Source of the DNA: Gnetum montanum
Lineage: Eukaryota > Streptophyta > Gnetopsida > Gnetales > Gnetaceae
NCBI GenBank assembly: GCA_015680685.1
Contig: MNCI01002839.1
Span: 2,189-49,585, forward strand
Reading direction: 5' to 3'
DNA length: 47,397 bases
Below are positions 10,690 to 21,745 of this stretch, one piece after another; within the stretch, counting starts at the first letter, position 1, and each line of letters begins with the position of its first letter. The translations under genes were made by a program, and so were the position numbers. The notes beneath the pieces are model-generated. The model was given only the letters and a program-made list of their open reading frames with translations. It was not told the DNA's origin and did not search any database.

Positions 10690-11780
10690 ACTTAGTGCAA
10701 TAATGCATATTGATGAAGATCAACTTAAAATTCTTCAAGATTCTCATGAAGAACCTTATGAAGGTCATTGTGTAGGAAGAAGAACAACCATCAAAATCCT
10801 CATGGAAAAGTACTGTTGGCCCACAATCTTTCTAGATGTACATCACTTTGCCAACTCTTGTGAATGATGCCAAAGAGATAGAGGAATGATTGTCAAGCTA
10901 GAGCATCCTCAATAATGGTTCCAACCATTTAAACCTTTTGATATTTGGCAAATTAATTTCATGGGTTCCATCACATCCATGTTGAATGGAAGATTCTACA
11001 TCATCATTGCAGTGGACTATTTCATGGAGTTGATAGAGGTTGTAATAGTAAAAAATTGTACATCCATGACCATTGTCAGGTTCTTTTAATAAAGTGTGAT
11101 AAAAAAGTTTGGTATTCCTAGGATAATTATTTCTAATAATAGAGATCATTTTACTTGTATTGATTTTAAGAAACTAGTAATATGCTTGGGAATGGAACAT
11201 AAACTAAAAACACCCTATCATTCTCAAGAAAATGGTTAAGATGATAACACTAATAGGGAGATAATACAAATCCTTACTAGGACCATTTATAATTATAGGT
11301 GAGATTAGATCAACAAAATTAATGATGCCTTATGGGCCTACTACTCCACTTTAAAACTTCCTATAGACTACTTTCACTATGAGCTAGTGTACAAAAAGCT
11401 ACCAAAACTTCCCATACATATAGAGTTGTGTATACTCAATATCATATATGAGCTTGACCTCAACATCAATCTAATCTAAAAATACCATGTCATAAACATC
11501 ACCATGCTAGAAAAAAACAAACAAGTAGCCCTTATAATGAATGAAATTCATGAGGCATACACCAAATAATGTTATGATACTATGATACGAAAAGTTGATT
11601 TTCAACGAGGAGATAAGGTCTTTTACTAGAACCCCACACATATACCTTAACAAACAAAATTTCAAACATTATGGAAAGGACCCTACATTATCCACTTCAC
11701 TTTCCATTCATCCACCATGAAAATTTACCACCTTGATTATCTTGACAAGCTAATTTTAATCAACATGTAATAGGTTAAAA
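10690..11780 (+). pseudogene. H1 integrase (decayed)
   Basis: The HHCC zinc-binding region reads SHEEPYEGHCVGRRTTIK through SCE*CQRDRG (about 10741-10880). The core begins FDIWQINFMGS (about 10939) with AVDYF near 11010 and a decayed IISNNRDHF where ISDNGTHF would be expected (about 11118-11150). TPYHSQENG follows at 11210. The C-terminal region has FQRGDKVFY and a GPY motif (LWKGPYII, about 11665-11690). Stops at former Gln or Trp codons inactivate it. Confidence 0.85.
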
Positions 11781-13185
11781 AATTTAAGGATTTATGGATA
11801 TTCAAAACCTCTAATAACACCCCAATCAATGGCCAAGCCTACTCTATTTTCTATATCTCTGCCTTAAAACTTAGTCATAGGAGATACCCACCTAATCTTA
11901 TATCCTAAAAGGACCTACTTTTCACCTATTTTTATAGTATTTTTTGTTTTCTTAGTTCTTCATATGTTTCTAATTTTTTGTATTTTCCATTTTCTTTTAT
12001 AATTTTCCTTTCTTTGAGTCATTTTGTGTTTCAAACCCATTCTTTCAATTTTTCAGTTTGCATTAAGAAGGATTACCTTTTATGTACAAACCAACTTTAG
12101 TATTTGAATCATCTCCTATGCTATCAAGATGATCATGTAAGCACTTGTGTAAATTAGTGAGACCACACCATATATTCCTCTAGTTTCTATAAATAAGAGA
12201 TCTTCATCATGAAAGAAATATGGTTCTTCTCATATTAAAACTAAAATTAACTTATGATCTTTATGCCTTGTGGAAAGTAGGAAGGACCAAGAGGGAACAG
12301 AAAAGGATGTGGCATCAAGGATAATTGTTGATTCTTTGCACTTCCTCTATGGATCTTACAACTTCATGTGTGTATGTCATTACTTATGTTTTAATGTTGA
12401 TGGAAGCATGTTTTCAAACAAGTGTTTTCTTGCCATGTCATTGAAAATACATGTTATCTATGCCTAAAAGTAGTCCTCTTGTAGGGAAAGAATAATCATA
12501 AATTAATTAATTTATAGAAAGAGAAATAATTTCTAGGGTAGCATTGGAAAGACATGTTACCCATGCTTCAAGTTAGTTTTTGGATGGGATTAGCATTGTC
12601 TATGAAGTTGGAAGGATATATTATCCATGCCTAAAGATACCTCTTTAACTAATGGTCAACTTTTATTTAATTTGAAAATTTAAGTAATTAATTAATTAAA
12701 AAATACTTTTTTTCTCTTTTATTTTTGCATAGTGATGTTTTCATATAATTGTGGTAGTCCTATGATCGTATGTTTGGAATGAGCCAATGTGATATCGCTT
12801 GTAAAGGTATGGAGTTGGTTTAAAACCTAGACATCATGGAATGGTTACATAAGATCATTCAAGATATGAGCCTACTTTGGGAAGGATCCACTTATATAAC
12901 TTTTGAGTATCTAGTATATACACCATCTCCACATGCCCAAAACATCAAGCTGCAACTCCAAAGTTAAATGCATCATTATTTCCAATTCATCTTCTCATAG
13001 TCCTTTCATATCATAACCCCTATTCATGATGTCTAAGCTTTTGTAATCTTATGAACTTCCAATTGAGCCTCACCATGCTATCCTCATGTATAGACCAGTT
13101 TTTGGCTTTCACTCAACCTCTAGATTATTTTCAAAAGTCATAAAAATTAGGCCAAGAAATCAGAAAAACTTTTCTAACGTGGTCA
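11781..13185. other. H1 region downstream of integrase, no gene seen
   Basis: T-rich sequence (11930-12050) and a block from 12060 to 12900 resemble the matching parts of element C (37500-38640) and, in shorter form, A (5480-6510). Shared features are GGACCAAGAGGGAA near 12285, GGAAAGACATGTTACCCATGC near 12545 and a GGATCCACTT word near 12885. Short open frames here do not match anything conserved. It is probably the untranslated 3' part of the gag-pol unit. Confidence 0.6.
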
Positions 13186-13280
13186 CATCAATGCTACTAC
13201 ATTGATGCAATTAACTTTGTCAAAGCATCTCCATTGATGTATCAACATTGATGCACCTCAAAAATAGTATATATATGCAT
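13186..13280 (+). promoter_or_regulatory. Promoter-like block with CATTGATG octamers (H1)
   Basis: CATCAATG at 13186-13193 and three CATTGATG copies at 13200, 13232 and 13246 fall within 68 bp. A TATATATA stretch follows at about 13268-13276. Comparable clusters precede TATA boxes at 20664-20786 (element C 5' LTR) and 38893-38970 (element C after integrase). Both octamers are the CpG-decay products of the palindrome CATCGATG. It precedes the ORF B frame by about 500 bp. Confidence 0.5.
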
Positions 13281-13769
13281 AAGAATTAGCCATTTTTCCA
13301 TTTCTAATCAAAATAAGAAGGAAGTTTTTATCATTTTAAGAACCTAAAGCACTCTAAGATGATATCTAGTAACCTATGCACTCAAATTCAATCATTTTAG
13401 ATCCTATGAGCTCTTGGACGTGAGCTCTACATCATGAAGGCTACTAGACTACAAATTTCAAAACATTTTTAACACTCCATAATATAAGTGGAAAAATGTA
13501 ATTAAACATAATAATGAATTAAAACTAATAATTCTTAGCTACCTTAGAACATCAAAATCATAAATTGCAATTACTTAGAAGTAATAATGCTACAGTTTTC
13601 ATGAAATAGACTAACTAGAGGATGATAAAGGGTACTAGTTCTTATACTAAAGCCATCAAAAGCTAATCAATCATCATCTGTGTGATTGCATATGTTGTCA
13701 AAATGAGATCTGAAAGTTGGGGAACCTTCACAAAGACAAGAAAAACATCCAAGGGGTGGATGAGAATAA
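13281..13769. other. Leader-like region before ORF B copy 1
   Basis: No gene is visible. Parts of 13330-13560 resemble 39010-39230 and 44914-44980 in element C, for example a CTCTACATCATGAAGG-like block and TTAGCTACC. The spacing of promoter-like block, leader and ORF B is therefore shared by both copies. Confidence 0.5.
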
Positions 13770-16250
13770 TAAAAATTACAACAAACATTAAGGCCACACA
13801 TGCAACTAGCCTACTCAGAGAAGAACCAAAGATGGAATCTATCTACTAGATACTTAGTTTAGAAATAAGGTAGTCTAGGTAAAATAAAGTACCTAAACTG
13901 AAGCTAAACTTGGAGATCATGCTCACAGAGGCTTACTTGGAAAATATAAGAAGCAAGAAAATTTAGAGCTTGGTTCTCTAAGAATCCAACTTTGAACCAT
14001 TCTTAGAGTTTGCACTATAAGAGGTTAAGGCATAGCTACAAATGCTTCTACTTTGGCCTACACTTTCCATGAGTTGAGAATGATACCTGGGCAAAACATA
14101 CCTATTCTAGAATAATTACCTAGGGGATGCTATAGTGAAGATTAATGACATTACCATTTCCTACTTGATGAAGAGCATTGCAAAGGCCTTGGTATTGCCT
14201 AATGTAGGAGGGAAAACTTGCAAAGGTTTTCAATCAGTTCAATGATAACAGTAAGAAGGAGAGGATCTAGAGATTCTATGGCATTGACCACAAGGAGTAT
14301 GATATCCTAACAAAGGTAGAAAAAATTTATTTTAAGATGACAACATATCATCTCAATTCAATGGTATGGCCTAGGAAGATGATGTCTTTTTATACCAAGG
14401 CATGTGTAGGTCATAATCAAAACATTCTCATCAACCTATTTGGGAATTGAAAATTACTTCAGAGAGAATGAAAAGGGTACGAATACACTCATGTTTCCAT
14501 GATTAATAATAAAACTTTGCAAAAGGATAGAGATTACTCATTATTCCAACAACATGCTATAAAATGCCACAACAACATTTTGGCAAGAAATCATGGCAAA
14601 GAAGCCACCTTCATTGCTTCAAGAAGAAGAGGCATCATTACTACCAATAGCAAAGGATAGTACAAGTGGAGAAGAATGATTACAATAGCTAAGAAAGGAG
14701 TAACAGGTGCTTGATGAAGAACCATCACATTATCTTTTAGTTAAGAGCCATTTAAATGAGGTTGTAAGGACCATGAGTTGGATGCTAGATGAATTTGCAA
14801 ACCTATTCTTCATAAAAAGAAGTCAAGCCATTATTCAAGCCAACCTTACCACTAGAAAATTTGTAGTATTCCTATATTTAGAACAAGTTCTAGAAATTTC
14901 AAGTAGTGCTACAACATTCATGGTAGTTTTGGAAGAAAGGAAAGGTACAACAGTGGTTATCATGATATAAAAGGGCTAAGAAATAGTAGTTGAGATGATG
15001 GTAGATGACATCGATGAAGAATTAAAGGTTCTTGCAACATTTATACTAACTTCACTACCATGGTAGACATCCAACTGTTTGTAGGAATTGGATCTAGGGG
15101 AATGATAGTCATGCAACATAAGGAGGAGCTAGAAAGACTAGTGGGAGCTAGGTAACTAATACCAAAATTATTTCACATTCCAAATGATATTTGAACAATC
15201 TAGTCTAAAATTTTGAAGATAAGGGGCAAGCTTCTAGTTGCTAAAGTGTAACTCTAAAATGCTACTAATATTTAACTAAAAGTTGATGGTGGAGGTTGCA
15301 TAGATAAGAGCCTACTTATTTGATCCTACAATTCTTCTATCAAAATTGACAGGAGATGAAGCCTTACAAGAGCTTCAAAAGAAACTTAAGAAGGCTAAAG
15401 ATGGCAAAGAAAGGGTTGTCGAGAAGGCATCCTTATTAGAGGTTATGCTAAATACTATAAATAATGATCTTTTCTAAAAACACTGAGAAAACAAGAAGTT
15501 GACCATGAATAATAAAAGATTGTTTAAGGTAGAAAACTCAAAAGAATGACTAGATACTAACAAGAGTAGTTGTTCAAAGTGAATTAAGATGTAAGTAGGC
15601 TAGTAGTTAAGAATATTTCTTAGAAGTCAGAGGAGGTGTGTGCAATGAGGCAAAATATAATAATTAAGATTATTTCTTAGAAGAAAAAGGCCCTAAAATA
15701 TGATAAGGTTAAAAATCACTACATGAACTAGGTTTACATGTTGAAAGAGGTAAATGAAAAGGAACTTTGATGGTTAAAGTAAAAATAAATGATGCCCTCC
15801 AACAACTTCAACAATAGGATGGTGCATGATATCCCATCTTTGATGGATTTTATGCATACAACAAAGCCTAAATATGTATGAAGAAGTTGTAAATCGAGAA
15901 GATGATCAAGTACTTAGAGCTCACCAACATCTGATATGCTAATCTAGCAATGCTCACTACTAAAAGGTCAAGGTTAGAATTGGAAAAGCAAGTGGCCAAT
16001 GTGTACTTATTTTATGAGCATGAGTTTAAGCTCCATAATGAATCCAAGAAAAAGCTATAAATTCCAAATGAAGAGCTTGAGAATCTGAAAGCCAAATTTA
16101 AAGATTAGTGAGTAGTTACAAAGAACTTCATGAAGAGGATGACAAACCTCTAAAAGATAAAAAACACACTAATAGCATTTGAAATTCAATGAGGCAACTT
16201 GCTGCATAGTTTGTCAATGCCAAAGAGATGTTTACTACTTTACCTTATCC
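13770..16250 (+). pseudogene. ORF B copy 1: unfamiliar retroelement-associated protein (decayed)
   Basis: A long decayed frame is matched by 45210-47397. Shared blocks include a KTY[LV]F..NN stretch near 14092-14115, VKI..ITI.YL (about 14130-14165), IAKA..LPN (about 14172-14200), a Thr-Lys/Arg-Ala-Cys patch near 14390-14405 and a Lys/Glu-rich coiled-coil-like part with LQELQKKLKKAKDGKE near 15367-15412. The coiled-coil character continues to about 16110. The longest clean piece is 14707-14970. Stops often fall where copy 2 has Gln or Trp codons. The N-terminal blocks faintly recall the 'putative plant transposon protein' family; this is a weak inference. It lies downstream of integrase, in the env or accessory-ORF position. 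It ends where element D begins. Confidence 0.55.
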
Positions 16251-16269
16251 TTAGGATGTACCCACACTA

Positions 16270-17795
16270 GTAATTCCCTTCTTTCGAAGGGAAGGGTCGT
16301 GGTTATATTCTTTTGCACTCTCTCTTTTCCATAGCTCCCCTTCTTCTTTTGCTATTTGCTCCAACAATCAATGAATTTCATGGGATCTAAGTTTTGATAG
16401 TCTCCCTTGGGCATAAGTCCCAAGGGTTCTCCTTGTCTCATATCTTAGCCCATCTATGATGTGGCAAATTTGGTCCCATTGTGCGTAACCATGGCCTAGG
16501 CAATGATGTAACAATGCATAGTATTGGACATGGTAGCATCCAAGGGTTCATGAGTACCTTGTTTCCATCCTTGGATTTTTTTACGCAAATTAGACACTCT
16601 GGAGTACACGTTTGATATTTATCATTAAACAATTCTAGCATCATACTCTATCTCCTAATGGTTTCTAGTTCTAAGGACCGGTACCAACTCTCTACTTCCT
16701 TTATGAGTGTCCTAGGAAACAACTTCAGTTTCTGCCACTTGTTCTCTATGTTTTGCAAGGTGCAGGCATCGTGGAATGCCTATAAATGATTTTTTGGATC
16801 AACGTTCTATCCCCCCTCAAAGCATGGAATATTATTCATATCTAATCGTTTGATCTGACTATCTTTTTGATGCCTTGTGGGTATTCTAACTACCTCTGTT
16901 ATATCTAGCATACTCTGGGTTGCAAGTAGGAGCTCGTCATGATCATCTCTTTCATGATGTCTATGATGTCTACGTTGTTCCCTACTTTCCCTTCATTCAT
17001 GCCATTGTCCTCACTCTTGACTCTCTCGTCAAGGTCTCTCATTTTTCCTACCTCTATCCTCATCATTATGCTCTTGGTGGATGTGCCCAGATGTGGAAGG
17101 AGAGGGTGAATGGTGTGATGAATGAGAAGAAGAAGGGGAACCATCGCCATGATGATATCTCTTACCTTCTCTTCTACTGCTACGATCCCAATCATGATGA
17201 CGATTAGAATATCCATCCTTGTAATGTGCTGTTGTTTCCTTAGTGAATAGTTGGCATTCATGGGGATCAGAACTAGGGTTGTGTATTGTAGAGCGTAGGT
17301 TCTGATACCCCACCTCCTCACCATCATTAGGAGGGGGAACATCATTTGATAGAGAACCTGTTATAAGTGGTTCACCATCTTCAATTTCACTTAGGATGTG
17401 CAGGACCCCTTTTCCCTTCAACAATGTATGGTGGCTCTCCTCCTGTGAGTCCCTTAAATGTTGTGTAGCTATGGGATGATAATCCATTATATCGAAATCA
17501 CCTACAACGTATTCAGCATATAGTTGTATCATGCCAAGCTGTGCAAGAGCACGGAGGAGCATGTTTGGGACTGATCGATCTAGAGGTAACACTATGTTAC
17601 CTTGCAAGTCTTTCCATCATAGCTATTCATCCTGATGGAGGATAAAGGTAAAATCTAGTATGTACTCATCAGGATGAGTATATACTACCTGATGTTGTTG
17701 AGGAATTGGTGGATTTTGGTTATGTGTTTGATGGTGCCGACTATTTCTAGTATGATCCCTAGGTGGTGTATTACTTTTATTTGAGAAGAAGACAT
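16270..17795 (-). pseudogene. gag: Element D gag (partial)
   Basis: The minus-strand ATG is at 17795-17793. After one early single-base shift the frame runs far, and 17607-17029 is fully open (192 codons). A conserved N-terminal domain, FTFILHQDE then IVLPLD and LGMIQLY (about 17660-17510), matches element C at 21870-22010. A Ser/His/Arg-rich linker (17200-17000) follows. The capsid-like core then begins: LLLATQSMLDITEVVRIPT at about 16935-16880, FHDAC near 16785, WYRSLE near 16690 and ELFNDKYQ near 16630. A +1 shift follows near 16605. Three TGA codons in the linker fit former CGA. The homology ends near 16270, before the tail seen in A and C. Confidence 0.8.
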
Positions 17796-17920
17796 TGTTA
17801 TTTTATTCGGTATGCTGATTAATTGTTATATAAATTTTTTGTTTAATTAACCCTAAGGGTTTGTTTAGGCTCCCAATGATATGAGTGATTTCCTATGTTC
17901 TACTTAGCGCAAAAACACTT

Positions 17921-17940
17921 AGTCCCCAGCAATGGCACCA
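17921..17940 (-). promoter_or_regulatory. Primer binding site of D (tRNA-Asp type)
   Basis: On the minus strand TGGTGCCATTGCTGGGGA differs from the tRNA-Asp complement TGGCGCCGTTGCCGGGGA at three positions, all transitions. It starts two bases after the LTR end (TCA at 17944-17942), the same spacing as in A and C. Confidence 0.85.
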
Positions 17941-17941
17941 A

Positions 17942-18753
17942 TGATGAGTGGTGAGGTACCCCTACACTCAACCATACGAATATGAGTGTTACACACATAA
18001 TCTAGTGGAACTCTATAGACTAAGTTCCTAGACGCCTTATGGAACACTTAAGGTTAATCATTCATTGTCTTTCCAAACTTACTTGTAGTTGTCACGATTG
18101 TATGGTTAAGCAATTCTAAGGTATATGATTTTTATATCTTTTCTGTTTTATCTCCTATGCTAACAAGGTGAAGGGTGAAGAGACTAATTGACTAACTTTA
18201 ACAAACTAACTAAGCCTTAATTATCCTAGCATCAGCATCTATTCCCACTGACTGTTTGCACCCTGAATTGATGCAACCTTGGTTACCAAACACTAGTCGT
18301 TGCTGGGATCACCAAGCATAACGCACATGCTCGAAGCGGTCATACGGAGGCACTTAACTAGGAGAGAAGGGTTGAGAGATATTTAATTAACTTAATAAAG
18401 AATTTAAATGATAAACAATAAATAACAATAAATAAAATCCTAATTAGCCTATTCCATGCATTGCAAAGTTTATCCAAGAAGTTCATCTTTATTGCTGTAC
18501 ACAAACTTGTGTTCAGGTACAATATTTGCTCAAATAAAGATCCGTTCACTTTGGAGTTCCTACTGTGGGCACATGGAAATTAATCTATCTTTGGAGAGGT
18601 CAAACTACCAGAGTTTCTCTACAGTCTAAGCCTAGGATGAGAAACAAGGAAGAGTCGTGTCTTATTTATAGACTTGGTGGTGCACCGTGACATCGCGGCG
18701 AACACAATATCATGTACACAATATTGTGGCCCATGCAATATCATGTCCCAACA
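17942..18753 (-). repeat. Element D 5' LTR
   Basis: On the minus strand it begins TGTTGGGACATG (from 18753) and ends CACTCATCA next to the primer site. The end (GTTGAGTGTAGGGGTACCTCACC) closely matches the end of the A LTR. TATAAATA on the minus strand lies at about 18671-18661. The outer end is set by the TG dinucleotide and the change of sequence, so it is less certain than the inner end. Confidence 0.65.
18661..18747 (-). promoter_or_regulatory. D LTR palindrome cluster and TATA box
   Basis: Upstream of the minus-strand TATA box are CACAATATTGTG (18717-18728, a perfect palindrome identical to 2535-2546 in A), CACAATATCATG (18703-18714) and GCAATATCATG (about 18734-18744). All three fit CACGATATCGTG with CpG decay at one or both centres. 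Unaltered CpGs remain nearby (CATCGCGGCG at 18691). Confidence 0.55.
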
Positions 18754-18757
18754 GTAG

Positions 18758-20250
18758 TGTTGGAACTTAAACTAGATGACTATATGTACCAAAAGGTGTT
18801 AATCCAATAACTAGTTTAACTATATATTTATATATTATTTGGCTTAGAGAATGTTTTATAATTTTCAAATTAATTCACTGAGAATTGATTTTCCATGGAC
18901 AAAGTCTACATTAAAAAGTAGTTGGCATTCCTACAAAACCCCCAACCAAAATAATAATTCTTGTGAAAAATTTTTCTTATCCCATATTTATAACGATAAT
19001 TATTTTTTTACCATAAAGCTTCTCATTAACTATTATGATAGGAGAAAAAAATGTAACTAGGAGAAGCGTGTTTAAGGATTTGTTGTAAGGATGATTTGAT
19101 GTACTCTATTTTTTAAAAATTATTGTTCATTTTTTGTGGATTGACACATCAATCATAATCTTTCTCCCTCAAAATTTAACTATATATCTTAGAGGCAAAT
19201 ATTGTTAAAAAAATGTTCAATTTCAACATCTTCTCTAAATGGGGGAAGGGGTGTCTGTGTGTGTTGGAAACCAAAATAAGTAAAACATGGTTACACCTCA
19301 AGATATATAGTCCAATTAGAACTTTATATAACTTAGCATTTCCACTAGAATTGAACCCATGACTTGGAGCTTTCAAATCATGTGGACATTCCCTCTAGAT
19401 GGGGGAGAGGGAAGGATGTTGAAATCCAAAATAATTGAAACATAGGTACACCCCAAGAGTTATAAAATTTTATAACTCAGTGCTACCTAGTAGAATCAAA
19501 TGTGTAACCTGGGATTTCCAAGCCAAGAGTAGTACCACTAGGCTAACATCTCATTGTTCATATCCCCTCTAAATGATTATATATACCCCCAAGACATATT
19601 GTCAACACAATACTTTCATTGAACTTAACAATGCAGTAGACGGACATACCCATTATCCATTACCAGCTAAGAAATGTCTTACTAATAACTCATGGATAAA
19701 GTGAGGTCTCAAAACTATAACTAGATGACTTGTGTAGAGAGTATGGCTTGTTGATGGTTCAAGACTACTTCCCTTCTAAAATGGGGATTGGAAGAAGTGT
19801 GGAGATCCTTATAGCTTCTATGCTATCTTAACCATCACTAAACAACTACCTTGATTCCCATGTACTACATGATAAGGGTAGGTAGGCTTGTAGAGAAGCT
19901 CTAGCTCTAATGCTTAGGCCACCACCCTTCTCTATGGAGCAAGGCTTAGGACTAGATGCAATAGAGTAGGAATGTATCTTACCTCTATTAAGGTAAAGAT
20001 GTCTCTATGCGTATGCTAATGTTCTTGAGTATGTTATGTATGTCACATTAGTTTAGTCACTTATATGATAATAAAGACATCATCTTGATGTCCCTAACCA
20101 TATACTAACATGTGGCATGTGAGTTGTATACTTATGTTGTGCTCTAAAGTTCTTGAGAATGTTGAGGTGTAGTTCTTCTTAAGTTCACTTTGGAACATTT
20201 GGCTACTTTTGGACTCTTAGGTGGTGCTTTCGTAGAGCAATGCCATTACA
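18758..20250 (+). repeat. Probable LTR of a further element (G)
   Basis: It begins TGTTGGAACTT (18758) and ends CCATTACA (20250) immediately before an initiator-Met-like primer site. That gives about 1.49 kb, including a SINE-like insertion. No second LTR is in the window, because the following sequence is interrupted by element C at 20656. The right end is well supported. The left end rests only on TG and on abutting element D. I see no protein-coding region in it. Confidence 0.45.
19229..19575 (-). repeat. Tandem tRNA-related SINE-like repeat
   Basis: Two units of about 161 and 173 bp each start with TCTCTAAATGGGGG or CCTCTAGATGGGGG, and a third start appears at 19564. On the minus strand, 19545-19534 reads TAGCCTAGTGGT, close to the RNA polymerase III A box. 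GGGTTCAATTCT (19358-19347) is close to the B box GGTTCGANTCC. The second unit has a damaged B box around 19508-19491. This is typical of a plant tRNA-derived SINE, here dimeric or duplicated. There is no obvious poly(A/T) end. Confidence 0.45.
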
Positions 20251-20252
20251 CT

Positions 20253-20270
20253 TGATATTAGAGCCAAGGT
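20253..20270 (+). promoter_or_regulatory. Primer binding site of G (initiator tRNA-Met type)
   Basis: TGATATTAGAGCCAAGG differs from the usual plant TGGTATCAGAGCCAAGG by two transitions and lies two bases after LTR-like CA. This places the start of a retrotransposon internal region here. The following 380 bases (20271-20655) have no clear protein match and end at the LTR of element C. Confidence 0.7.
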
Positions 20271-20655
20271 TTTGCTTCAAGTAGAAGACACATTTAGATA
20301 CTTTTCCAAAGTAGTTATGAGGGATAGATGAGATTTCTAAAGATAAGTGAATAGATGCTAGTCTTATTCATGTAGAGGATTAAATTGTGTGAATAGTTTC
20401 TATCAGTATATGACATACACATGCTTCATCTACCTTGAGCCAAATGGCTATAAATGACTCTCAAGTTTATTGGTTACAAGAGTACCTATCATAAGTGGAT
20501 GAGGTAGTCATGTGTCATCTATTGAGAACAGAAATGACTAAATGATTCAAGCATTAGTTGATTCTAAGGAAGTTCTATTCTATTGGGGTAATTTCTTGCA
20601 CAAAACACAAACATGCTTCAGCTCAAAATTTTATACTAAGAAATTATGTGGTGTG

Positions 20656-21599
20656 TGATAAAACATCAATAATACATGCTATGTTGATGCAAGCCCATTG
20701 ATGTAACTCGTTAGTATTCCTATTGATATCTTGGAATGCGTTGATGTAGATATGTTGATGCTAATATTGACATTGCCTATATAAATGCACACACCCCTTG
20801 CATTTATGATATCTTTCAATCATTTTCTTAGCCAAAATCTTTTAGTTTCTTCCAATAAAAGTTAGAATATTTTTTCCTCTAAGTGCCCATAGCATGGATT
20901 CAAGTGATTGTATGATACTTTATTTTAGTGCCTCTACACTTGGACACATTTGCATGAGAAAAAATAAAATCGATTTTTCTTCTAACTACTACAACACTTG
21001 AATTAGTATAGCTTTCCTTTCCTACAATTTACTTTACATGCAATTTAATTTCTTATTCTTAAGTAATTAATATTATCGTTTGTAAGAAATGTGAGTACAA
21101 CCACTTCAAGAAAAATATACTAATAGTTAGTAATCCCAATAGTGGATAGTTGGTATGCCTAGAAGTATATGTTTGGTAACCCAAAAATATTAATATAAAT
21201 TCAGGATGTGTATAGAAAGTAGGAATNCCCAAAAATATTAATATAAATTCAGGATGTGTATAGAAAGTAGGAATTGATACTCTATGTTAGGCTAGTTAGT
21301 TAGTTAAGTAGTTTATTGATTAGTTAATTTAAATATTAAATATTTATTTATGTAATCATTTATTAAGTAGAAAGAATAATAAAAATCATAAAAATAAATA
21401 TCTTATGCCTCAATCACACTTAACCATACGCATAGATTAACACGAGTCTTAATTGAGAAGACAATGAATAATAATTACAAATTTCACTATTTAGGAATAT
21501 CAATGACTTAGGTAAATGAAGTCCACAGAATTTGATTGAATCACATCTACATGTTAGTAATTTGTATGGTTGGTCTTATGGAATACCTACTGCTCATCA
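20656..21599 (+). repeat. Element C 5' LTR
   Basis: Starts TGATAAAACATC, similar to TGATAAATCATT of A, and ends CTCATCA one base before the primer site. U3 holds words around TTGATG: CATCAATA at 20664, CATTGATG at 20696 and GTTGATG at 20683, 20740 and 20754. TATATAAAT is at 20778-20786. The U5 half resembles that of A. A single N at 21227 sits between two identical 47-bp copies (21180-21226 and 21228-21274), an assembly scar. Confidence 0.75.
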
Positions 21600-21600
21600 T

Positions 21601-21619
21601 TGGTGTCATTGATGGGGAC
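21601..21619 (+). promoter_or_regulatory. Primer binding site of C (tRNA-Asp type)
   Basis: TGGTGTCATTGATGGGGAC aligns to the same tRNA-Asp complement as in A and D, with four differences in 18. It starts two bases after the LTR. Confidence 0.8.
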
Positions 21620-21745
21620 TTAGTTTAGCTAATTGCATTAAGTATTAGTAGATAATGAACTCATACAAAGTTGTACTAAGGAAAAAAATGAATTATCTTT
21701 TACAAATAATAATATATTAGTGCACACTTTATCAAAATAACTAAT

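Larger units (their letters stand above)
16260..18753 (-). mobile_element. Element D: truncated gypsy-type element, minus strand
   Basis: Read on the minus strand: an LTR (18753 down to 17942), a tRNA-Asp-type primer site, then gag that stops abruptly near 16260 against ORF B. There is no pol and no second LTR. Gag and primer site mark it as a relative of A, C and H1. It retains more CpG, a 192-codon open stretch and the primer site closest to tRNA-Asp, so it is probably the youngest of this group. Confidence 0.8.

Noticed and set aside
10898-11149. Minus-strand 83-codon open frame
   Set aside because: Antisense of the H1 integrase core.
16277-16300. CCCTTCTTTCGAAGGGAAGGG as a terminator hairpin
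   Set aside because: Short imperfect inverted repeat within degraded gag of a eukaryotic element; no reason to assign function.
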